5,883 nucleotides of DNA. Source: Paracoccaceae bacterium (GTDB lineage: Bacteria; Pseudomonadota; Alphaproteobacteria; Rhodobacterales; Rhodobacteraceae). The stretch is from the NCBI GenBank assembly GCA_003512825.1, contig DOOI01000006.1, forward strand, positions 1 to 5,883, written 5' to 3'. The notes beneath the pieces were generated by a model that was not told the origin of the DNA, searched no databases, and saw nothing but the letters and a program-made list of their open reading frames with translations. A program made the translations under genes and the position numbers. Of the stretch, positions 1-5,883 are shown in pieces. Position 1 is the stretch's first letter, and each line of letters starts with the position of its first letter.

Positions 1-2031
1 GCCTTTGATATCCATCTCGCGCAATACTTTCGGGTGCAGCTCGCCAAAGGTTGCAAGGATCTTTTTCGGACCAAGACCGATTTGCCCATGCCGCCCCGGA
101 TGCCACCAGCCCGCGCCATTTCGCAAAATCATCGCCTTAGCGGGAGCGCCCAGCGCAGCCAAAATCGCTTCCACATCTGATTTCGCGTCGTAAACGTCGA
201 CAGTCCGTGCCGTTCCATGCACGTCTTTCGGCCCCGTGCGCCCAATCAGCACCCCCGTCACCTGCACCGATTGTTCCCCCGGCTCGCCACCATGAAACAC
301 AGGCCCAACCTCAAACAGCGCCAAATCCATGAAGCCGCGCGCTTGATTGCGCGCCGCTGCCCGCAACAAGCCCGGCAAAAGGTCCGGCCGCATGTGGCTC
401 ATGTCCGAGGCAATCGGGTTGGCCAGCATGGTCGTTTCTGTGCCACCACCAAAGAGTGCAGCCGCCTCTTGATCTATAAACGAATAGCTCACGCATTCAT
501 TATAGCCCAAAGCCGCCGCCGTCCGCCGAGCAATCCGCTCGCGCGCCTGCAACTGCGTCAAGATGGGCTTGGGCACGCCGGCCTGCACGCGCGGCAAAGG
601 CTTGCCCACCAACTTCGTCAGCGAGGCAATCCGCGCCACCTCTTCCACCAGATCCGCTTCACCCAAAACATCTGGCCGCCATGTCGGAACATGCGCCATC
701 TCGCCTTCCATCCGAAAACCAAGCCGCGTCAGCGTCTGGCGCTGTTCGCTTTCGGAAATCTCCATCCCTACAAGGCTTTGCACACGTTCTGGGTTCAATT
801 TGTAGGCGCGCGCCACATCCGGCACAGCCCCGGCAACCACCACGCTCGACGCTTCGCCACCACATAGATCCAAGATCATCTGCGTCGCATCTTCGAGGCC
901 CTGCATGTTATAAGCCGGGTCAATCCCACGCTCGTTGCGGTACCGCGCATCAGTGTTGATCTTGAGCGCACGCCCCGTCGTCGCAATCTGAATGCGCTCC
1001 CAAACCGCCGCCTCAAGGAACACATTGACCGTTTCCTCAGTGCAGCCCGTCGCGGCGCCCCCCATGATCCCGGCGATGGATTCCACCCCCGTATCGTCGG
1101 AAATCACCACTTGGCCTGCGGCAAAGGTGTAGCTCTTGTCATCCAAGCCCACCATGGTCTCGCCACCCGCAGTGCGATGCACCCGCAGCCCGCCTTGCAC
1201 CTTATCCGCATCAAACACATGCAAGGGACGGTTGCGATCATAGGTAAAGAAGTTGGTGATATCGACCAATGTCGAAATCGGACGCAATCCAATGGCGGTC
1301 AGCTGTCGCTGCAACCATGCGGGGCTGGGGCCATTCTTCACACCCCGGATCAACCGCCCCGCAAAGACCTCACAGCCTTCGCTGCGCGTATCTTCATCGA
1401 TCGTCACAGAGATCGGGCATGCAAACAGCCCCTCCACCGAGGCCGTAGGCGCGGGCTTCAACTCCCCAAGTCCGCGTGCCGCCAAATCTCGCGCCACACC
1501 GCGAACGCCTAATGCATCGGCGCGGTTCGGCGTGATGGCAATCTCGATCACCGGGTCAATCTTCTCAGGAGCATTTTGCGCCAGCCAGTCGGTGAACTTT
1601 TGACCCACCTCGCCCGACGGCAATTCAATAATCCCGTTATGCTCGTCTGACAGCTCCAACTCGCGCTCAGAGGCCATCATCCCATGGCTTTCGACGCCAC
1701 GGATCTTGCCCACACCGAGCGTCGTGTCGATACCGGGCACATAATCGGCGGGCTTGCACAGCACCACCGTGATCCCCGCCCGCGCATTTGGCGCGCCACA
1801 CACGATCTGCTTCTCGCCCTCGTCGGTCATCACGCGGCACACACGCAACCGATCCGCATCAGGATGTTGCTCGGCATGCAGCACCTTGGCCAAGGTAAAT
1901 GTCGCCAAACGCGCTGCCGGGTTGACAATTTCCTCCACCTCAAGCCCGAGGTCCGTAAGCGTTTCCGCAATCTCCTCGACGCTCGCTTGCGTGTCGAGAT
2001 GCTCTTTCAGCCAGGAGAGTGTGAATTTCAT
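1..2031 (-). CDS. pheT: Phenylalanine--tRNA ligase beta subunit (partial, 3' end outside window)
   Basis: Beta subunit of the cytoplasmic alpha2-beta2 phenylalanyl-tRNA synthetase. It provides the tRNA-binding and editing parts of the enzyme that attaches Phe to tRNA-Phe. I translated the minus strand from ATG at 2031-2029 to base 1: 677 codons with no stop or frame break. The N-terminus reads MKFTLSWLKEHLD, typical of PheT. An EMAP/OB-type tRNA-binding domain spans about residues 40-150 (VCGAPNAR at 77-84). The B3/B4 editing domain covers about 205-380, with RPLHVFD (268-274), AGIMGG (320-325) and FLEAA (338-342). The B5 domain covers about 405-475, ending in PTWRPDVLGEADLVEEVAR (449-467). 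The catalytic-like core follows from about 485, with MRPDLLPGLL (547-556). The family is about 800 residues long, so roughly 120 residues, including the C-terminal FDX-ACB domain, lie left of the window. The start has only a weak ribosome site (GAG, about 3 bases upstream), which suggests translation linked to upstream pheS. Identification is very secure. Confidence 0.97.
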   Translation of the reverse strand, partial: MKFTLSWLKEHLDTQASVEEIAETLTDLGLEVEEIVNPAARLATFTLAKVLHAEQHPDADRLRVCRVMTDEGEKQIVCGAPNARAGITVVLCKPADYVPGIDTTLGVGKIRGVESHGMMASERELELSDEHNGIIELPSGEVGQKFTDWLAQNAPEKIDPVIEIAITPNRADALGVRGVARDLAARGLGELKPAPTASVEGLFACPISVTIDEDTRSEGCEVFAGRLIRGVKNGPSPAWLQRQLTAIGLRPISTLVDITNFFTYDRNRPLHVFDADKVQGGLRVHRTAGGETMVGLDDKSYTFAAGQVVISDDTGVESIAGIMGGAATGCTEETVNVFLEAAVWERIQIATTGRALKINTDARYRNERGIDPAYNMQGLEDATQMILDLCGGEASSVVVAGAVPDVARAYKLNPERVQSLVGMEISESEQRQTLTRLGFRMEGEMAHVPTWRPDVLGEADLVEEVARIASLTKLVGKPLPRVQAGVPKPILTQLQARERIARRTAAALGYNECVSYSFIDQEAAALFGGGTETTMLANPIASDMSHMRPDLLPGLLRAAARNQARGFMDLALFEVGPVFHGGEPGEQSVQVTGVLIGRTGPKDVHGTARTVDVYDAKSDVEAILAALGAPAKAMILRNGAGWWHPGRHGQIGLGPKKILATFGELHPKVLREMDIKG

Positions 2032-2079
2032 GATCTCAAGTCCGTTCCGTAGGACAGGTTTCAACCCGTCGTTGCCGGG

Positions 2080-2100
2080 AAGGCGGGAATGCCCCGCCTT
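2080..2100 (-). promoter_or_regulatory. GC-rich hairpin in the pheS-pheT gap
   Basis: A perfect 8-bp inverted repeat, AAGGCGGG (2080-2087) and CCCGCCTT (2093-2100), with a 5-base loop, starts 3 bases past the pheS stop codon on the minus strand. It is followed by CCCGGCAACG rather than a run of T, so it does not look like a complete intrinsic terminator. An mRNA-stabilising or partly attenuating intercistronic structure is more likely (inference). A second, weaker stem, 2053-2058 with 2065-2070 (one G-U pair in the minus-strand RNA), lies between it and the pheT start. Confidence 0.55.
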
Positions 2101-2103
2101 GCA

Positions 2104-3180
2104 TTATCTGGAAAGGCCGCCGTGCAGCGTTGGCACATCGAGCGACGCAAAGCCGTAATGACGCAGCCAGCGTAAGTCGCTCTCAAAAAACGCGCGCAGG
2201 TCCGGGATGCCATATTTCAGCATCGCGATCCGGTCGATCCCCATGCCAAAGGCAAAGCCCTGATACACCTCGGGATCGATCCCGCCCGCCGCCAGCACCT
2301 TCGGATGCACCATGCCCGAGCCCAGCACTTCAAGCCAGCCGTCGCCCTCGCCCACTTTCACCGTGCCACCTTCCCATGAACACTGAATATCCACTTCCGC
2401 CGATGGCTCAGTGAACGGGAAATGCGAGGCCCGAAAACGTGTCTTCACCTTGGTGCCGAAAAAGGCCGAGAAAAACTCCTCCAACGTCCATTTCAGGTTC
2501 GCCATGGAGATATTCTTATCAATCGCCAAGCCCTCCACCTGATGGAACATCGGCGTATGGGTCTGGTCATAATCCGCGCGATACACACCACCGGGGCAAA
2601 TGATGCGAATAGGTGCACCCTGCGCCTCCATCGAGCGGATCTGCACCGGGCTTGTATGCGTCCGCAACACGTTCGGCGGGCGGTTATCCCCCTCGGCGCG
2701 CTGCATATAAAACGTGTCCATTTCAGCCCGCGCCGGATGATGCCCGGGAATATTCAAAGCGTCGAAATTATACCAATCGGTCTCGATCCGCGGGCCTTCA
2801 GCCACGGCAAATCCCATATCCGCGAAAATCGCCGCCACTTCTTCGGTCACTTGGCTCACCGGGTGAATGGTTCCCGCTGGGCGGCCGCGCGCAGGCAGCG
2901 TCACATCCAACCATTCCGAGCGCAGTCGCTCATCCAGCGCCGCATCGGCCAGCCCGGCTTTTTTCGCCGCCAAAGCCGACGCAATCTCATCTTTCAACGC
3001 ATTGAGCGCCGGCCCCATGACCTGCCGCTCCTCTGGGCTCATCTTACCCAGCTCCCGCATTTTCAGGCTGATTTCGCCCTGCTTGCCCATGGCGCCGACA
3101 CGGACATCTTCCAATGCGGCTTCATCCACAGCAGCAGCAATTGCGGCACGATATTTTGATGCGAGGGCGTCAAGGGTCAT
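2104..3180 (-). CDS. pheS: Phenylalanine--tRNA ligase alpha subunit
   Basis: Catalytic subunit of phenylalanyl-tRNA synthetase (class II). It activates Phe with ATP and transfers it to tRNA-Phe in complex with PheT. The protein has 358 residues, a normal length for alphaproteobacteria. The N-terminal helical tRNA-contact domain covers about residues 5-85. The class II core follows, with [11 protein letters not shown] (100-110), [10 protein letters not shown] (173-182), the motif 2 region [18 protein letters not shown] (200-217), [12 protein letters not shown] (254-265, amino-acid pocket) and motif 3 [17 protein letters not shown] (308-324). The ending [17 protein letters not shown] is typical. 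The frame stays open for 60 more codons upstream, to 3360, but that stretch has no family similarity and runs into the divergent MFS gene. ATG at 3180 has a good ribosome site (GAGGAAG at 3192-3186) and gives the usual PheS N-terminus, so I chose it. pheT follows 72 bp downstream on the same strand and is probably co-transcribed. Confidence 0.97.
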   Translation of the reverse strand: MTLDALASKYRAAIAAAVDEAALEDVRVGAMGKQGEISLKMRELGKMSPEERQVMGPALNALKDEIASALAAKKAGLADAALDERLRSEWLDVTLPARGRPAGTIHPVSQVTEEVAAIFADMGFAVAEGPRIETDWYNFDALNIPGHHPARAEMDTFYMQRAEGDNRPPNVLRTHTSPVQIRSMEAQGAPIRIICPGGVYRADYDQTHTPMFHQVEGLAIDKNISMANLKWTLEEFFSAFFGTKVKTRFRASHFPFTEPSAEVDIQCSWEGGTVKVGEGDGWLEVLGSGMVHPKVLAAGGIDPEVYQGFAFGMGIDRIAMLKYGIPDLRAFFESDLRWLRHYGFASLDVPTLHGGLSR

Positions 3181-3185
3181 CGGGT

Positions 3186-3192
3186 CTTCCTC
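3186..3192 (-). promoter_or_regulatory. Ribosome binding site of pheS
   Basis: On the minus strand GAGGAAG lies 5 bases upstream of the ATG at 3180. This purine-rich site settles the pheS start against the in-frame upstream codons that stay open to 3360. Confidence 0.8.
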
Positions 3193-3298
3193 GGGGTCTC
3201 GGGTTGGCGCTCCTGCTACCACAGGCACCCCGGAATGCAAGCATTGCGCTCCCCTTAGATGCAGGCTTTGATGCCTGACGTCACCTGTGCGCCGAAAC
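3193..3298. promoter_or_regulatory. Divergent intergenic region, pheS / MFS transporter
   Basis: This gap must hold the start signals for pheS (minus) and the MFS gene (plus), because the two diverge. I could not assign convincing -35/-10 pairs on either strand. Small symmetric elements are present: AATGC-AA-GCATT at 3234-3245, a CAGGC/GCCTG stem at 3262-3266 and 3273-3277 with a 6-base loop, and the perfect 8-bp palindrome TGACGTCA at 3276-3283. Any of these could be an operator or chance. No Phe-rich leader peptide of the enterobacterial pheL kind was seen upstream of pheS. Confidence 0.4.
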
Positions 3299-3302
3299 GG
3301 AG
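3299..3302 (+). promoter_or_regulatory. Ribosome binding site of the MFS gene
   Basis: GGAG lies 5 bases before the ATG at 3308. It supports this ATG over the in-frame GTG at 3287, which has no purine-rich site at the right distance. Confidence 0.65.
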
Positions 3303-3307
3303 CCCCC

Positions 3308-4485
3308 ATGCACCGCGACTGGATCATTCTCGCCGGATTGGCCCTCGGGGTCACCGTCACAAACGGCTTCGCACGCTTCGCTTACGGTCTCATCCTGCCG
3401 TCAATGCGCGCCGAACTAGGGTGGAGCTATGCCCAAGCGGGCTGGCTCAACACCGCCAATGCCATGGGTTACATCGCAGGCGCAATCCTAACCATGAGCC
3501 TGATCGGTCGCATCCCGCCTGCCCGTCTCTTCGCGTTCGGCCTCCTCACAACCACCCTCTCCCTCCTAGCCACAGGACTGGTGCCCGCTCTGGGCTGGCA
3601 AACCTTCTGGCGCATCGCTGCGGGGCTTTTTGGGGCCATGTCCTTCTCCACAGCAGGTGCTCTGACCGCAGGGCTCTTTGCCAATGAGCCGCGCAAGAAC
3701 GCGCTTGCCATAGCCATACTCTTCGGTTCAGGCGGCGGTTTGGGCATTGTTCTGGCCGGAGCCTCCATTCCCCCTATGCTGGGCCTGCAAGGCGATGAGG
3801 CATGGCCTTGGGCTTGGGTCATGGTCGGCAGCGCCAGCCTTCTGATGACGCCTCCCGGACTTTGGGCCGCATGGCACCTCCGAAACCTCGGTGGCCGCGC
3901 CGCCCGCCCAGCCCCCCTGCCCATCGGGCGCATGCTGCCCGAATACGCAGGCTACGCCAGCTTTGGCCTTGGCTATATCGTCTACCTGACCTTCCTTTCC
4001 GCATGGATGCGCGAACAGGCCGCCAATCCGATGCAAATCGCCCTGACTTGGGTGCTCTTGGGCAGTTGCATCACGGTCTCTCCTTTCTTGTGGCGCGGTA
4101 TTTTCGCCCGTTTCGCCGGGGGCACCCCGCTTGCGATGATCCTCTCAGGCATCGCCATCGGCTCTCCCTTCCTGTGCTTTGGGCCACGCAGACGGGCCTT
4201 ATTGCCTCTGCTTTTGTCTTTTGTCTGTGCGTTTTCATGGCCCCGGGTGCCGTCACGAATTTCACGCGGCAAAATCTCCCGCCCGAGGCGTGGGCCCGCG
4301 CCATCAGCCTCTTCACCGTCGTTTTCGCCTTCGCTCAAACCGCCGGTCCCTATGCGGCGGGCTGGATCGGCGATTTCGCGGGCTCCATCGGTGTGAGCCT
4401 CCTTGTCGTTGCGACACTTCTGTTGACAGGGGCCGTGCTCTCGCTGCTCCAACGCCCCCTGCCTGCAACAGGCAAAAACCTCTAG
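3308..4485 (+). pseudogene. YbfB/YjiJ-family MFS transporter, frameshifted
   Basis: Inner-membrane transporter of the major facilitator superfamily, most like the YbfB/YjiJ (MFS_4) group; the substrate is unknown. The N-terminus carries the group's typical pattern, [20 protein letters not shown] (19-38) followed by SYAQAGWLNTANAMGYIAGA. Many hydrophobic segments follow, consistent with about 12 membrane helices in the intact form. The first frame reads as transporter to about residue 290 (SGIAIGSPFLC, ending near 4177). It then becomes Arg/Pro/Ser-rich and stops at 4396. The transporter continues in the next frame from about 4174 as VLWATQTGLIASAFVF, through LPPEAWARAISLFTVVFAFA, to the stop at 4483-4485. 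The two pieces join into about 392 residues, the usual family length. The shift equals one missing base (or two extra) near 4163-4182. It is a recent inactivating mutation or a sequence error. No good slippery heptamer is visible. Divergent from pheS; 57 bp before the RTX gene. Confidence 0.8.
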
Positions 4486-4531
4486 ATTGAGTCCAAAAAA
4501 TAGCTCACACTCTTTTGGTGTTGTGTAAAGT

Positions 4532-4536
4532 GGAGG
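4532..4536 (+). promoter_or_regulatory. Ribosome binding site of the RTX gene
   Basis: A strong GGAGG lies 6 bases before the ATG at 4543, confirming a start that gives a hydrophobic N-terminus. The rest of the 57-bp gap is AT-rich (an A6 run at 4495-4500, TTGTGTAAAG at 4521-4530) and may hold a promoter, but no clear -35/-10 pair was found. Confidence 0.75.
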
Positions 4537-4542
4537 TTTTTC

Positions 4543-5604
4543 ATGTTCCCTCTGATCCTTTTGGGCTTGGCCGGAGTAACTGGACTCTATTTAGTGGCGG
4601 ATTTCATGGGGGCATTCGGCGATGTCAGCCAAACCGCCAACGACAGCATCGAAGACGCTGAGCTGGAAGAAAAGCTTCCCCTCCTTGAGGACGGAGCACT
4701 CGACGCTCTCGAAACCGCCTTGCGCTCCGATCCCATTCTCTCCGACGCCCCACCCCCTGAAAGCCGTTTCAGCCTTGCCGAATATGACCTTGAGGCAGGA
4801 ACCTCCATCACCACCGAAGGCGATGATTTTGCCGTCATCCCCGAGGACGTCACCGACGGCATGGATATGGTGGATGGGCGCGGCGGCTCCGATGTCGTGA
4901 TCGGCAACTCCGCTTACAATGCGCTATTTGGCGACACCGGAGATGACACTCTCCTCGCTGGCGGCGGCTTTGATCAGGTCTTTGGCGAAGACGGCAACGA
5001 TATACTCGCGGGCCAAGACGGCGGCGACCTTCTTGTAGGAGGCAAGGGTAGCGACATCATTTATGGCAGTGCGGGCGACGACAATATTTTCGACAGCGCC
5101 TATCTCACTGGCTATGTCGGCCAATCTGATGCCGATGTCATCTCCGCAGGAGATGGCAATGACGGCCTCTTGATCGAAGACGGTGTCAACCTGATCTCGC
5201 TCGGCTCTGGCGCCGATCACGTCATGGTCTACACCCAATCCGGCGGCACCCCCGGTGCAGTCATCACCGACTTCGACCCCAACGAAGATGGTCTCCTTCT
5301 CGGCGTCCATGCACCAGATCTGACCCTAGAGAACGGCGCAAATACGCTCACACTCAACTATCGGCTCTCGGAAATCGAGACACCCCTTGGCATCGGCACA
5401 TTGGTTGAACCCGCCGTAACCTCGCAAAGCTTGGCCGATAGCCTTGCAGGCGCCAATGTCAGCTATGCCGTTCTCTTGGGCCTCTCCCCCGAGGATCTGG
5501 CCAGCGCCGCAATCCAAGTCTATCTGACCGCAGAAAACTCTGAATACTTCGCCGACGATAGTATCCACGCCCTCGCAAAACAGATGGGCGCGACACGCCT
5601 GTGA
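4543..5604 (+). CDS. RTX-repeat calcium-binding protein with N-terminal membrane anchor
   Basis: Predicted calcium-binding protein of 353 residues; the precise role is unknown. Residues 2-24 are hydrophobic (FPLILLGLAGVTGLYLVAD) with no basic residue before them and no clear signal peptidase site. They look more like a membrane anchor than a cleaved signal. An acidic linker (about 25-110) follows. A block of RTX nonapeptides at 112-183 includes GDTGDDTLL, GEDGNDILA, GQDGGDLLV, GGKGSDIIY and GSAGDDNIF; the unit at 121-129 (GNSAYNALF) is degenerate. A looser unit, GDGNDGLLI, lies at 203-211. The second half has VITDFDPNEDGLLLGV (240-255), a pattern I associate with RTX proteins of Rhodobacteraceae. 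I count 63 Asp/Glu against 8 Lys/Arg, and no Cys. In the family, GGxGxDxUx repeats fold into a calcium-bound parallel beta roll, usually outside the cell. No type I secretion genes are in the window. It may share a transcript with the MFS gene. Confidence 0.85.
   Translation: MFPLILLGLAGVTGLYLVADFMGAFGDVSQTANDSIEDAELEEKLPLLEDGALDALETALRSDPILSDAPPPESRFSLAEYDLEAGTSITTEGDDFAVIPEDVTDGMDMVDGRGGSDVVIGNSAYNALFGDTGDDTLLAGGGFDQVFGEDGNDILAGQDGGDLLVGGKGSDIIYGSAGDDNIFDSAYLTGYVGQSDADVISAGDGNDGLLIEDGVNLISLGSGADHVMVYTQSGGTPGAVITDFDPNEDGLLLGVHAPDLTLENGANTLTLNYRLSEIETPLGIGTLVEPAVTSQSLADSLAGANVSYAVLLGLSPEDLASAAIQVYLTAENSEYFADDSIHALAKQMGATRL
4876..5091 (+). repeat. RTX nonapeptide repeat block
   Basis: Eight tandem 27-base units encode GGxGxDxUx-type nonapeptides (residues 112-183). 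Units 1, 3, 5, 6, 7 and 8 keep the Gly and Asp calcium ligands well. Unit 2 (GNSAYNALF) lacks the Asp, and unit 4 (AGGGFDQVF) is slightly altered. The DNA of the units has diverged, so this is an old protein repeat rather than a recent tandem duplication. Confidence 0.85.
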
Positions 5605-5631
5605 TCAACACCACTCATCGCGCAACGAAAA

Positions 5632-5655
5632 AGGGCCGCTCAATCGAGCGGCCCT
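5632..5655 (-). terminator. Intrinsic terminator of rplT, possibly bidirectional
   Basis: A perfect 10-bp stem, AGGGCCGCTC (5632-5641) and GAGCGGCCCT (5646-5655), has the loop AATC. Read on the minus strand, the hairpin starts about 23 bases past the rplT stop codon and ends in TTTTT (5632-5628), a classic intrinsic terminator. Read on the plus strand, it lies 27 bases past the RTX gene stop and is followed by CTCTTCAATT, a weaker T-rich tail, so it may also end transcripts from the convergent gene. Confidence 0.88.
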
Positions 5656-5678
5656 CTTCAATTCCGAAACGCGGCCTA

Positions 5679-5883
5679 TCAGACCAGCGCGGCTTTCGCC
5701 TTTTCCACAATCGCGTTGAACGCCGCTGGCTCGTGCACAGCAAGATCTGCCAGAACCTTACGGTCCACTTCGATCCCAGCCTTCAACATGCCATTGATGA
5801 AACGCGAATAGGTCATCTCGATGTCGAACGCCCGAACGCCTGCGTTGATCCGCTGGATCCACAATGCGCGGAAGTTCCGCTTG
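5679..5883 (-). CDS. rplT: 50S ribosomal protein L20 (partial, 5' end outside window)
   Basis: C-terminal 67 residues of ribosomal protein L20, which binds 23S rRNA and is needed early in 50S assembly. The visible protein starts [20 protein letters not shown] and continues with [20 protein letters not shown], which are hallmark L20 sequences. It ends in EKAKAALV before a TGA at 5681-5679. The frame is open to the window edge. L20 has about 120 residues, so the N-terminal half lies to the right, where rpmI (L35) is usually found. The TTG at 5864 inside this frame encodes an internal Leu and is not the start. The gene is convergent with the RTX gene and ends at the hairpin terminator 23 bases downstream. 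Confidence 0.96.
   Translation of the reverse strand, partial: KRNFRALWIQRINAGVRAFDIEMTYSRFINGMLKAGIEVDRKVLADLAVHEPAAFNAIVEKAKAALV

Noticed and set aside
2422..3159. Long plus-strand open frame (245 codons) opposite pheS, and similar plus-strand frames opposite pheT.
   Set aside because: They are antisense shadows of confirmed pheS and pheT; the translations are rich in Arg, His and Pro and show no domain pattern.
3287..3307. GTG at 3287 as the start of the MFS protein.
   Set aside because: The ATG at 3308 has a GGAG at proper spacing and gives a compact N-terminus ([10 protein letters not shown]) usual for this family; the GTG has no such site.
3181..3360. In-frame 60-codon N-terminal extension of pheS.
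   Set aside because: It resembles no PheS sequence, overlaps the divergent MFS gene, and a good ribosome site sits directly before the ATG at 3180.
4170..4184. Programmed -1 ribosomal frameshift in the MFS gene.
   Set aside because: The zero-frame codons CTG TGC TTT GGG do not form a slippery heptamer, and programmed shifting is not known to me for this family; mutation or sequence error is simpler.
4460..4474. Hairpin TGCCTG-CAA-CAGGCA at the end of the MFS gene as a terminator.
   Set aside because: It lies inside the coding sequence, has a 6-bp stem and is followed by A's, not T's, on the coding strand.
5679..5864. A separate 61-residue protein starting at the TTG at 5864.
   Set aside because: The frame continues upstream to the window edge with typical L20 residues (KRNFRA), so this is only the C-terminal part of rplT.

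Overview
The window looks like chromosomal DNA from an alphaproteobacterium, most probably a marine Rhodobacteraceae (Roseobacter-group) species. The grounds are high GC content, the style of the PheS, PheT and L20 proteins, a YbfB/YjiJ-type MFS transporter, and a short acidic RTX protein with an N-terminal hydrophobic anchor. The taxonomic placement is inference from protein character; no search was run.

Layout. Bases 1-2031 (minus) hold the first 677 codons of pheT, the phenylalanyl-tRNA synthetase beta subunit; the gene runs off the left edge. A 72-bp gap containing a strong GC hairpin separates it from pheS, the alpha subunit (2104-3180, minus), which lies upstream of pheT in transcription. 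Divergent from pheS is an MFS transporter gene (3308-4485, plus). Its reading frame breaks once near 4163-4182, so it is a frameshifted gene or carries a sequence error. After a 57-bp gap comes a calcium-binding RTX-repeat protein (4543-5604, plus). A hairpin terminator at 5632-5655 separates it from the convergent 3' end of rplT, ribosomal protein L20 (5679 to beyond the right edge, minus).

How it fits together. PheS and PheT form the alpha2-beta2 enzyme that charges tRNA-Phe, and L20 is a 50S assembly protein. In many bacteria rpmI-rplT-pheS-pheT lie together on one strand. Here rplT and pheST keep the same strand and order, but a two-gene plus-strand block (MFS plus RTX protein) sits between them. 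With a terminator after rplT, pheST must have its own promoter in the pheS/MFS divergent gap. I see no functional link between the two inserted genes and translation.

I found no CRISPR array, tRNA, insertion sequence or clearly undescribed multi-gene system. The points most worth a second look are the MFS frameshift, the membrane-anchored RTX protein, the interrupted rplT-pheST synteny, and the pheS-pheT intercistronic hairpins.
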